Shown: positions 1-6,019 of the stretch, piece after piece | How positions within the stretch are numbered: the first letter of the stretch is position 1 | Layout of the letters: every line of letters starts with the position of its first letter | Source: Clostridia bacterium | GTDB taxonomy: Bacteria; Bacillota_A; Clostridia; Christensenellales; Aristaeellaceae | Assembly: GCA_017938785.1 (NCBI GenBank) | Contig: JAGBAU010000200.1 | Span: 1-8,699 of the forward strand | Length of the DNA: 8,699 nt | Direction: 5' to 3' | Translations under genes and position numbers: made by a program | The notes under the pieces: generated by a model | What the model was told of the DNA's origin: nothing | Databases searched by the model: none | What the model saw: the letters and a program-made list of their open reading frames with translations, nothing else

Positions 1-312
1 ATTGAAACCCTGATGGAAGCGGCGAATGTGACTGCGGATGAAATTGAAACCCTGTACATCGCCGGAGGCTTCGGCAGCCATCTGAACGTGCGGAGTGCGG
101 CGCGCATCGGACTGATTCCTGCGGAGCTTGCAGGAAAGGTGAGAATCCTGGGCAACGCAGCTCTGACGGGTGCTTCCATGCTGTTGCTGGACCAGAATCG
201 GCTGGATGAAATCCGCGCGATCAAGGAAAGATCAAAGCATGTGAACCTGGGCGGCAACCCGGTGTTCAATGAGCATTACATGGACCAGATGTTCTTCCCG
301 GAGGAAGAATAG
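1..312 (+). CDS. RACo-like corrinoid activator (DUF4445/ASKHA), C-terminal fragment
   Basis: The reading frame is open from base 1, before the first ATG at 13, and ends at TAG 310-312, so this is the last ~103 codons of a longer gene cut by the window edge. The motif YIAGGFGSHLNVRSAARIG followed by LGNAALTGASMLLL is typical of the C-terminal ASKHA (actin-like ATPase) part of reductive activators of corrinoid proteins (RACo/RamA relatives, DUF4445). From family knowledge, full-length members are ~500-650 aa with an N-terminal 2Fe-2S ferredoxin domain, and they use ATP hydrolysis to re-reduce inactive Co(II) corrinoid on methyltransferase partners. None of that N-terminal part is visible here. 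The gene probably belongs to a corrinoid methyltransferase locus to the left and is convergent with, not part of, the operon to the right. Family assignment is fairly sure; the partner protein is unknown. Confidence 0.8.
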   Translation: METLMEAANVTADEIETLYIAGGFGSHLNVRSAARIGLIPAELAGKVRILGNAALTGASMLLLDQNRLDEIRAIKERSKHVNLGGNPVFNEHYMDQMFFPEEE

Positions 313-319
313 GATAGAA

Positions 320-350
320 AAAGCCGCTGCACTTTATGTGCAGCGGCTTT
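320..350. terminator. Bidirectional intrinsic terminator between convergent genes
   Basis: A perfect 13-bp stem (AAAGCCGCTGCAC at 320-332 pairing with 338-350) closes a 5-nt loop (TTTAT). It starts 7 bp after the stop of the corrinoid-activator fragment and lies 10 bp past the stop of the E2 gene on the other strand. On the minus strand the stem runs into a five-T tract (bases 320-316). On the plus strand it ends in TTT with further T-rich sequence around 357-362. It can serve both converging transcripts, and it marks the end of the six-gene operon. Confidence 0.88.
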
Positions 351-360
351 GCTGTGCCTT

Positions 361-1875
361 TTACAGCAGCAGTGCCGGGGTTTCCAGCAGCGTTTTGATG
401 CGCTTGAGGAACTGTGCGGCAGGTGCGCCGTCCACGATGCGGTGATCGTAGGTGAGGGAGAGCCACATCATCGGGCGGACAACGATGCTGTCGTCATCCA
501 GTACGACTGCGCGTTTCTTCATCTGGCCAACGGCCAGGATGCCGGCTTCGGGGGCATTGATGACGGCAGTGAAGCTGTCCACACCAAACATGCCCAGGTT
601 GGTGACCGTGAAGGTGCCGCCGGTGAGTTCATCGGGGTTCAGGCCGCCTTCCTTGGTGCGCTTGCCCAGGTCCTTGGCAGCCTCGGAAATCTGGGTGAGG
701 CTCATCTTATCCGTGTCCTTGATGACCGGAACCAGCAGGCCGGTATCGGTGGCAACGGCCATGCCTACGTTTACATAGTGCTTCTGGATGATGGCGGTAT
801 CGGTCATGGAAGAGTTCATCATGGGGAACTCGGTGAGCGCCTTGGCGACGCAGCGAATGACCATATCGTTGTAGCTGACCTTCACGCCTGCGGCCTTGAG
901 CTGTTCGCGCATGGCCACGCACTGGGTCATATCCACCTCCATGCGGTGGTTGGCCTGTGCCAGGTCGTGCAGGCTCTGGTGCATGCGCTCGGCAATGATC
1001 TTGCGCATACCCTTGAGCGGGATGACGGTTTCAAGCTCTTCTGCAGCGGGTGCAGCTTCCACAACCTTGGCAACGGGTGCGGCCTTGGGTGCGGGCTTGG
1101 CGGAGAGCACATCGCGCTCGATGATCAGGCCATCGGGGCCGGTGCCCTTCAGGCTGGCGATATCGACGCCCTTCTCCTCGGCAACCATCTTGGCACGGGG
1201 AGACGCGAAGATGCGGCCGTCACCAACGGGAACGGGTGCCTCCTCGGCAGCTGCTGCCGGTGCGGCGGGCGCTGCCAGTGCGGCTTCGATGTCCGTGCCT
1301 GCGGGGCCGACATATGCGATGGTTTCAGTGACGGGCACCATGTCGCCCTCCTCATAGAGGAGCTTGAGTACGGTGCCGGTGGCGGTGGAGTCGATGACGA
1401 TGGAGAGCTTGTCGGTCTCCATTTCGAAGAGGGGTTCGCCTTCCTTGACTTCATCGCCTTCCTGCTTGAGCCACTGGGTGATCACGCCCTCGGTCATCTG
1501 AAGGCCCTGCTTGGGCAGGATGATCTTGTGCACGTTTGCGGGTACGGCGGCAGCGGGTGCTGCGGCTGCCTCTGCGGGAGCGGCGGCTTCTGCGGCGGGG
1601 GCTTCCTCGCCGGAGAGCAGCGCGGCATAATCCTCGCCGGGCTCGCCGATGATGGCGATGGTTTCGGTAACGGGCACCATGTCGCCCTCTTCATAGAGGA
1701 GCTTCAAAACGGTGCCGGATGCGGAGGCATCGATGGTGATGGAAAGCTTGTCGGTTTCCATCTCGAAGAAGGGCTCGCCCTCCTGGATGGTTTCACCTTC
1801 CTGTTTGAGCCACTGGGTGATCACGCCCTCGGTCATCTGAAGGCCCTGCTTGGGCATGATGATTTTATGTGCCAT
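361..1875 (-). CDS. E2 dihydrolipoyl acyltransferase with two lipoyl domains
   Basis: This 504-aa protein is the core acyltransferase of a 2-oxoacid/acetoin dehydrogenase complex. It takes the acyl group from E1 on a swinging lipoyl arm and passes it to CoA. Domains in order: lipoyl 1 (~3-78, lipoyl-lysine K43 in METDKLS), Ala/Pro linker (~90-113), lipoyl 2 (~116-191, K156 in the same motif), Ala/Pro linker, E1/E3-binding peripheral domain (~221-258, FASPRAKMVAEEKG), linker, catalytic domain (~280-504) ending with the active-site motif DHRIVDG (H478, D482). ATG at 1875 is chosen because AGGAGGT sits 5 nt upstream and the lipoyl fold starts at once. An in-frame ATG at 1959 would add 28 basic residues translated through a hairpin. 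It is the last gene of the operon, 144 bp after E1-beta. Two lipoyl domains exceed the single one usual in Gram-positive acetoin E2 (AcoC), so I give no symbol. The acyl substrate is not determined. Confidence 0.92.
   Translation of the reverse strand: MAHKIIMPKQGLQMTEGVITQWLKQEGETIQEGEPFFEMETDKLSITIDASASGTVLKLLYEEGDMVPVTETIAIIGEPGEDYAALLSGEEAPAAEAAAPAEAAAAPAAAVPANVHKIILPKQGLQMTEGVITQWLKQEGDEVKEGEPLFEMETDKLSIVIDSTATGTVLKLLYEEGDMVPVTETIAYVGPAGTDIEAALAAPAAPAAAAEEAPVPVGDGRIFASPRAKMVAEEKGVDIASLKGTGPDGLIIERDVLSAKPAPKAAPVAKVVEAAPAAEELETVIPLKGMRKIIAERMHQSLHDLAQANHRMEVDMTQCVAMREQLKAAGVKVSYNDMVIRCVAKALTEFPMMNSSMTDTAIIQKHYVNVGMAVATDTGLLVPVIKDTDKMSLTQISEAAKDLGKRTKEGGLNPDELTGGTFTVTNLGMFGVDSFTAVINAPEAGILAVGQMKKRAVVLDDDSIVVRPMMWLSLTYDHRIVDGAPAAQFLKRIKTLLETPALLL
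1466..1856 (-). repeat. Tandem lipoyl-domain duplication with identical 52-bp blocks
   Basis: Bases 1466-1517 and 1805-1856 are identical over 52 bp at a period of 339 bp (113 codons), and the flanking lipoyl-domain sequence is also highly similar, for example around 1330-1364 and 1669-1703. The period equals the distance between the two lipoyl lysines K43 and K156. Identity that includes third codon positions points to a recent in-frame duplication or ongoing gene conversion between the two domains, not only to protein-level selection. Confidence 0.85.
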
Positions 1876-1912
1876 GGGCAACCTCCTGTGATGGGATAGA
1901 TCTTGAATAACA

Positions 1913-1946
1913 CGCAGGCGCGGCGAGGAATACCTCCGCGCCTGCG
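1913..1946 (-). repeat. GC-rich hairpin in the E1-beta/E2 intergenic gap
   Basis: The 11-bp perfect inverted repeat CGCAGGCGCGG (1913-1923) / CCGCGCCTGCG (1936-1946) can be extended by AGG/CCT (1926-1928 with 1933-1935) closing an AATA tetraloop. It lies ~38 bp upstream of the E2 start in the only sizeable gap of the operon (1876-2019). On the transcribed strand it is followed by mixed sequence (TGTTATTC), not a T-tract, so it is not a normal intrinsic terminator. It may be an RNA-stability or processing element, or a partial attenuator that sets the E2:E1 ratio. The function is inference. The rest of the gap shows only weak secondary repeats (GCCGG/CCGGC at 1981-1985/2008-2012). Confidence 0.7.
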
Positions 1947-2019
1947 CGGCTCCGCGCATCCTGTGGTGCGGGGAGCGATTGCCGGCTTGGGCTATGGAGT
2001 ACCTGAACCGGCCTCAGTG

Positions 2020-3000
2020 TTACTTGTAGCAGACGCTCTTGGCGGCGGCAATGATATCGGCCACCTGGGGCGTTGCAGCATTTTCCAGATCCACATTGAA
2101 GGGTAGCGGGCAAGCCAGGGTGCCCAGGCGTACCGGCGGAGCATCCAGATAGCGGAATGCTTCCTCGGTGACCATGGCGGCAACCTCTGCGCCCCAGCCT
2201 GCGGTGCGGTGTGCTTCATGCACAACGACCATGCGGCCGGTCTTCTTAACGGAATTGATTACGGTCTCCTTGTCGAAGGGAACCAGGGTCATGGGATCGA
2301 TGACCTCGGCAGAGATGCCCTCCTTGGCCAGTTCCTCAGCGGCTTCCAGAGCACGGTTGACATACAAGAGGTTTGCAACGATGGTCACATCGCTGCCCTC
2401 GCGCTTGATGTCGGCCTTGCCGAAGGGCAGCATGAAGTCCGGATCATCCGGAACATCGCACTTGGTGGCATACAGGGCCTTGTGCTCAAAGATGATGACG
2501 GGGTTGTCATCACGGATGGCGGTGCGCAGCAGGCCTGCTGCATCGCGGCCGGTGGAGGGACAGGCTACCTTCAGGCCCGGGAAGTGCATGAAGATGGTTT
2601 CCAGGGACTGGGAGTGGGTGGCGGTATTGCCGCGGCCAATGCCCTGCTGACCACGGATGACCAGCGGAATCTTGGCGCGTCCGCCGAAGATGTAGCGGGT
2701 CTTTGCAACCTGGTTGATCAGCTGATCCATGCCGACCAGGGCGAAGTCCATGTACATCAGTTCAACGATGGGACGCATGCCGGTGCATGCAGCGCCCAGA
2801 CCGGCGCCGATGAAGCCGGCCTCGGAGATGGGGGTGTTGAAGGCGCGCTCGCGGCCGAATTCGGCAGTGAGATCACGGGTGCAGCCGAAGATGGAGCCGA
2901 TGGTTTCGATATCTTCGCCCATGATGAAAACCTTTTCATCCCGGCGCATTTCGGCGGCGATGGTATCGCGAACCGCCATTGCGTAGGTCTTGATGCTCAT
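2020..3000 (-). CDS. acoB: Thiamine-diphosphate dehydrogenase E1 beta subunit (acetoin dehydrogenase AcoB-like)
   Basis: This 326-aa protein is the full usual length for the beta subunit of heterotetrameric E1 (acetoin, pyruvate or branched-chain 2-oxoacid dehydrogenases). It shows the family landmarks in order: GEDIETIG (~28-35), the NTPISEAG segment with the glutamate E60 expected to activate the thiamine aminopyrimidine ring, the MDFALVGMDQLINQ helix (~84-97), RGQQGIGRGNTATHSQSLE (~116-134), PGLKVACPST (~141-150), RDDNPVIIFEHKALY (~163-177), and the C-terminal transketolase-like domain with HEAHRTAGWGAE (~261-272). It pairs with the alpha subunit encoded just upstream, whose TAA overlaps this ATG by one base (TAATG). 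A GGAGG at 3010-3014 supplies the ribosome site. The closest family feel is AcoB of acetoin dehydrogenase, but E1 specificity cannot be read reliably from these motifs, so the symbol is provisional. Confidence 0.9.
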   Translation of the reverse strand: MSIKTYAMAVRDTIAAEMRRDEKVFIMGEDIETIGSIFGCTRDLTAEFGRERAFNTPISEAGFIGAGLGAACTGMRPIVELMYMDFALVGMDQLINQVAKTRYIFGGRAKIPLVIRGQQGIGRGNTATHSQSLETIFMHFPGLKVACPSTGRDAAGLLRTAIRDDNPVIIFEHKALYATKCDVPDDPDFMLPFGKADIKREGSDVTIVANLLYVNRALEAAEELAKEGISAEVIDPMTLVPFDKETVINSVKKTGRMVVVHEAHRTAGWGAEVAAMVTEEAFRYLDAPPVRLGTLACPLPFNVDLENAATPQVADIIAAAKSVCYK

Positions 3001-3974
3001 TACTCGTCGCCTCCTTCATAGAATACATCGTCCAGCACGTGTGCGGGATCGGGATTGGGGCTGTTGAGGGCGAACTGGGTGGCAGCTTCGGTTTCATCGT
3101 CGGCAGCCTTGAGCATGGCGTCCAGCTCGGCTTCGGTGTAGAGACCTTCGGCGATGAGCTTTTCGCGCCAGCGCTTCATGGGATCCTTGTTTTCACGCCA
3201 GTCAGCAACCTCTTCGCGGGTGCGGTAGGTCTGGGGATCGCCGGTCCAGTGGCCCATCCAGCGGTAGGTCTTGCACTCGATGAGGGAGGGGCCTTCGCCG
3301 GCCTTGGCACGCTTGAGTGCGCGCTCGAAGGCTGCGTCGATGGCCTCAACATCGTTGCCGTCCACGGTTTCACCAGGCATGTTGTAGCCCTTGGCGCGGT
3401 CGGAGATGTTCTCAACGGAGGTGGACTGCCAGGTGGGTACGGAGATGCCGTAGCCGTTGTTTTCGCAGATGAAGATGATGGGCAGCTTCCACACGGAGGC
3501 CATGTTCAGGCTCTCGTGGAAGGTGCCTTCGTTGGATGCGCCGTCGCCGAAGAAGGAGACCGCCACGCGGTCCTGCTTCTGCATCTTGGCGGACAGGGCT
3601 GCGCCGACGGCGATCGGGATGCCGCCGCCCACGATGGCGTTGGCGCCCAGGTTGCCCTGAGTGAAATCGGCGATGTGCATGGAGCCGGAGCGGCCCTTGC
3701 AGTAACCGGTAGCCTTGCCCATCAGCTCCGCCATGGCCATATCCAGGCGTGCACCCTTGGCGATGCAGTGGCCGTGGCCGCGGTGGGTGGAGGCGATGTA
3801 GTCGTCATTGGTCAGGCGGGAGCAGACCGTGGAGGCCACGGCTTCCTCGCCGATGTAGAGATGCACAGAGCCGCGCAGCTTGTTTTCCTCAAACAGCTTC
3901 AGGGCCTTGAATTCAAATGCGCGGATGCGCGCCATGGTCGAATAGATATGACCGGCGCGTTCACGATCCATCAT
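3000..3974 (-). CDS. acoA: Thiamine-diphosphate dehydrogenase E1 alpha subunit (acetoin dehydrogenase AcoA-like)
   Basis: This 324-aa protein is the E1 alpha subunit that, with E1 beta, binds thiamine diphosphate and decarboxylates a 2-oxoacid or cleaves acetoin, loading the acyl group on E2 lipoyl. Visible motifs: HLYIGEEAVA (~38-47), DDYIASTHRGHGHCIAKG (~57-74), YCKGRSGSMHIAD (~91-103), LGANAIVGGGIPIAVGAALS (~109-128), the thiamine-diphosphate signature from GDG (143-145) to NN (172-173), NISDRAKGYNMPGETVDGND (~189-208) and the YRWMGHWTGDP loop (~237-247). The HRGHGHCIAKG and CKGRSGSMHIAD stretches read like AcoA of acetoin dehydrogenase more than like classic PdhA, so the symbol is provisional. 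The start overlaps the upstream SucD-like stop (ATGA), with GGAGG 10 nt upstream. A second ATG follows immediately as codon 2. The subunit pairing and operon position are secure; the substrate is not. Confidence 0.9.
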   Translation of the reverse strand: MMDRERAGHIYSTMARIRAFEFKALKLFEENKLRGSVHLYIGEEAVASTVCSRLTNDDYIASTHRGHGHCIAKGARLDMAMAELMGKATGYCKGRSGSMHIADFTQGNLGANAIVGGGIPIAVGAALSAKMQKQDRVAVSFFGDGASNEGTFHESLNMASVWKLPIIFICENNGYGISVPTWQSTSVENISDRAKGYNMPGETVDGNDVEAIDAAFERALKRAKAGEGPSLIECKTYRWMGHWTGDPQTYRTREEVADWRENKDPMKRWREKLIAEGLYTEAELDAMLKAADDETEAATQFALNSPNPDPAHVLDDVFYEGGDE

Positions 3975-4858
3975 AGCTTTCCTTCCTCCTTCAGCTTCAG
4001 GCAGATATCTACGATGTGCTGGGTGTTTTCGGCGATGTATACGCCTGCTTCACGCAGAGCCTTTTCCTTGTTCTCTGCGCTGCCGGTGCCGTCTGCGGAT
4101 ACGATGGCGCCCGCGTGGCCCATGCTGCGGCCCTTGGGAGCGTTCTTGCCGGCGATTACGGCGATGACAGGCTTCTTGAAGTCATGGGTCTTGAGATATT
4201 CGGCAGCCAGCTCTTCTTCATTGCCGCCGATTTCGCCGATGATGACCACGGCCTTGGTCTCCGGATCGGCGCCGGAGTCCGGCAGCAGGTCCACGAAGGT
4301 GGAGCCGGGGATCATGTCGCCGCCCACGCCGATGCAGGTGGACTGGCCGATGCCGTTGTTGGAGAGCATGAACACGGTTTCATAGCAGTTGGTGGCGCTG
4401 CGGCTCATCACACCCACATTGCCGGGGGCGAAGATGCGGTGGGCCATGAAGCCGGCCTTACTCTTGCCGGGGGAGATGATGCCGAAGGAGTTGGGACCGA
4501 ACAGGCGGGCGCCCTTCAGGCGGGCCAGGCGGTAGCACTCCATCATATCGTGCACCGGAACGTGCTCGGCGATGGTCAGGATGGTCTTGAGTCCCGCGTC
4601 CAGGGCTTCCAGCACGGATGCCTTGGTGAACTTGGCGGGAACGAAGATGACGGAGGTGTTTGCGCCGGTGGCCTCCATGGCCTCGCGCACGGTGTTGAAT
4701 ACCGGAACGCCCAGGACGGTCTGGCCGCCCTTGCCGGGGGTAACGCCTGCGACCACGTTGGTGCCGTAGGCCAGCATCTGCTCGGTGTGGAAGGTACCTT
4801 CACGGCCGGTGATGCCCTGAACAATGAGCTTCGTATTCTGATCAATAATGATGCTCAC
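3971..4858 (-). CDS. sucD: SucD-like ADP-forming acyl-CoA ligase alpha subunit
   Basis: This 295-aa protein aligns along its length with succinyl-CoA synthetase alpha (catalytic CoA-binding subunit). It has the N-terminal QGITGREGTFHTEQMLAYGT Rossmann region (~14-33), GVTPGKGG (~38-45), VPVFNTVREA (51-60), GEIGG (~208-212) and the phosphohistidine loop KGRSMGHAGAIV with H248, at the spacing of the E. coli enzyme. The enzyme moves phosphate from acyl-phosphate via His to ADP. Unusual points: the near-invariant GPNCPG is GPNSFG (121-126), and SRSGTLTYE is SRSATNCYE (152-160). Both lie in loops expected near the active site, so the acid used may not be succinate; sulfoacetate ligase SauD-type relatives are an alternative. 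The start is GTG at 4858, preceded by AAAGGAGG 8 nt upstream and overlapping the SucC-like stop by 4 bp (GTGA). The symbol denotes family, not proven substrate. It must not be confused with the clostridial sucD that encodes succinate-semialdehyde dehydrogenase. Confidence 0.88.
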   Translation of the reverse strand: MSIIIDQNTKLIVQGITGREGTFHTEQMLAYGTNVVAGVTPGKGGQTVLGVPVFNTVREAMEATGANTSVIFVPAKFTKASVLEALDAGLKTILTIAEHVPVHDMMECYRLARLKGARLFGPNSFGIISPGKSKAGFMAHRIFAPGNVGVMSRSATNCYETVFMLSNNGIGQSTCIGVGGDMIPGSTFVDLLPDSGADPETKAVVIIGEIGGNEEELAAEYLKTHDFKKPVIAVIAGKNAPKGRSMGHAGAIVSADGTGSAENKEKALREAGVYIAENTQHIVDICLKLKEEGKL

Positions 4859-6012
4859 AGACGGTCCCTCCTTTCAACCAGAGTGGCGACGGATTCACGC
4901 AGGCCGTTTGCCAGAACGACGTCTGCATCCAGGCTGTTGATGATGCCGATGCCGATGTCCTTGTTGGTGCCTTCCATGCGGACCACGATGAACTTACCGT
5001 CCAGGTCGTGGTGTTCCATGGCCAGCTTCACGCCGCCGGCAACCTCGTCGCAGCGGGTGATGCCGCCGAAGATGTTGATCAGAACTGCCTTCACGCCGGG
5101 GGTGGAGAACAGGATGCGCATGGCTTCACGGATGCGCACGGCAGTTGCGCCGCCGCCCAGATCGAGCACTGCGCCGACCTTCATGCCGTTCTTGGTGATC
5201 ATGTCGATGCAGCTCATCAGCATGCCGCTTCCGTTGGAGCAAACGGCGATGGAGCCACCCTCTTCGCAGGGGATGTACAGGAAGTCATACTCGCGTGCTT
5301 CCTTGACCAGGTCCTCCACCGGAAGCTCTTCGCGCCAGGCCATGATGTCCGGCAGGCGGTAGAGCGCGGAATCGTCGATGTCCACCTTGCCGTCCAGGGC
5401 GATGAGGTGGTCGCCGTTGTCCACAACCAGGGGGTTGATTTCGCAGAGCATGCAGTCGTACTTCATGAAGCACTCGTACAGGGCCTTGAGCATCTTGTGG
5501 AGCTCCTTGGTGTAGCCAACGTCCAGTCCGCTGGAGGAGAGCAGGTAGCGGGCCATGTAATCCTGAACGCCGATCATGGGATCAATGACGATCTTCTTGA
5601 TCTTGTCCGGATCGGTCTTGGCGGTCTGCTCGATTTCCATGCCGCCCATGGCGGAGAAGATGATGATGGGCTGCTTGCTCAGGCGGTCCAGCATGATGGA
5701 GAGATACCATTCAGTCTTGTAGGCGGCCTTCTCCACGATGTAGAGCTTGTTGACCTTCAGGCCGCGCAGCTCGCTGCCCAGCAGGCGCTGGGCGTGGGCT
5801 TCGGCTTCTTCGAGGGAATCGGCAAACTGGATGCCGCCGGCTTTGCCGCGGCCGCCGATCTGAACCTGCGCCTTAACAACGGCAGGATAGCGGACGCCGG
5901 CGTCGGCCATGGCATGGGCGATGCTTTCCACGTGGTCTACTACGCAGCCACGCATGACAGGCACATTGAACTGCTTAAACAGCAGCTGGGCCTGGTATTC
6001 CATCAGTTTCAT
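4855..6012 (-). CDS. sucC: SucC-like ADP-forming acyl-CoA ligase beta subunit (ATP-grasp)
   Basis: This 385-aa protein has the normal length of succinyl-CoA synthetase beta. It has an N-terminal ATP-grasp fold (EYQAQLLFKQFNVPV, ~5-19; GGRGKAGG, 53-60), the metal/nucleotide motifs CEINPLVV (190-197) and LDGK (206-209), and a C-terminal CoA-ligase domain with LDLGGGAT (283-290), NIFGGITRCD (313-322) and VRMEGTN (344-350). It binds nucleotide and forms a heteromer with the alpha subunit encoded next. Several usually conserved positions differ: LHEYQA is LMEYQA, VHAGGRGK is VQIGGRGK, and the GNGAGLAM segment is SNGSGMLM (259-266). This marks a divergent paralogue rather than the housekeeping TCA enzyme. 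It begins 7 bp after the aldehyde dehydrogenase stop. The ribosome site is weak (GGGGG at 6023-6027, overlapping the upstream gene's end), which suggests translational coupling. Substrate unknown: succinate, sulfoacetate or another small acid. Confidence 0.88.
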   Translation of the reverse strand: MKLMEYQAQLLFKQFNVPVMRGCVVDHVESIAHAMADAGVRYPAVVKAQVQIGGRGKAGGIQFADSLEEAEAHAQRLLGSELRGLKVNKLYIVEKAAYKTEWYLSIMLDRLSKQPIIIFSAMGGMEIEQTAKTDPDKIKKIVIDPMIGVQDYMARYLLSSSGLDVGYTKELHKMLKALYECFMKYDCMLCEINPLVVDNGDHLIALDGKVDIDDSALYRLPDIMAWREELPVEDLVKEAREYDFLYIPCEEGGSIAVCSNGSGMLMSCIDMITKNGMKVGAVLDLGGGATAVRIREAMRILFSTPGVKAVLINIFGGITRCDEVAGGVKLAMEHHDLDGKFIVVRMEGTNKDIGIGIINSLDADVVLANGLRESVATLVERRDRL

Positions 6013-6019
6013 TGGTTAA

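Noticed and set aside
349..1899. 516-aa plus-strand open frame opposite the E2 gene
   Set aside because: Antisense to a clear E2 gene with lipoyl and catalytic motifs. Its Gly/His/Cys-rich translation is what GC-rich codons give on the opposite strand, and there is no ribosome site or known motif.
1876..1959. Upstream ATG at 1959 adding 28 residues to E2
   Set aside because: It would translate through the intergenic hairpin, has no good ribosome site and adds a basic tail unlike any E2. The ATG at 1875 has AGGAGGT at proper spacing and begins directly at the lipoyl fold.
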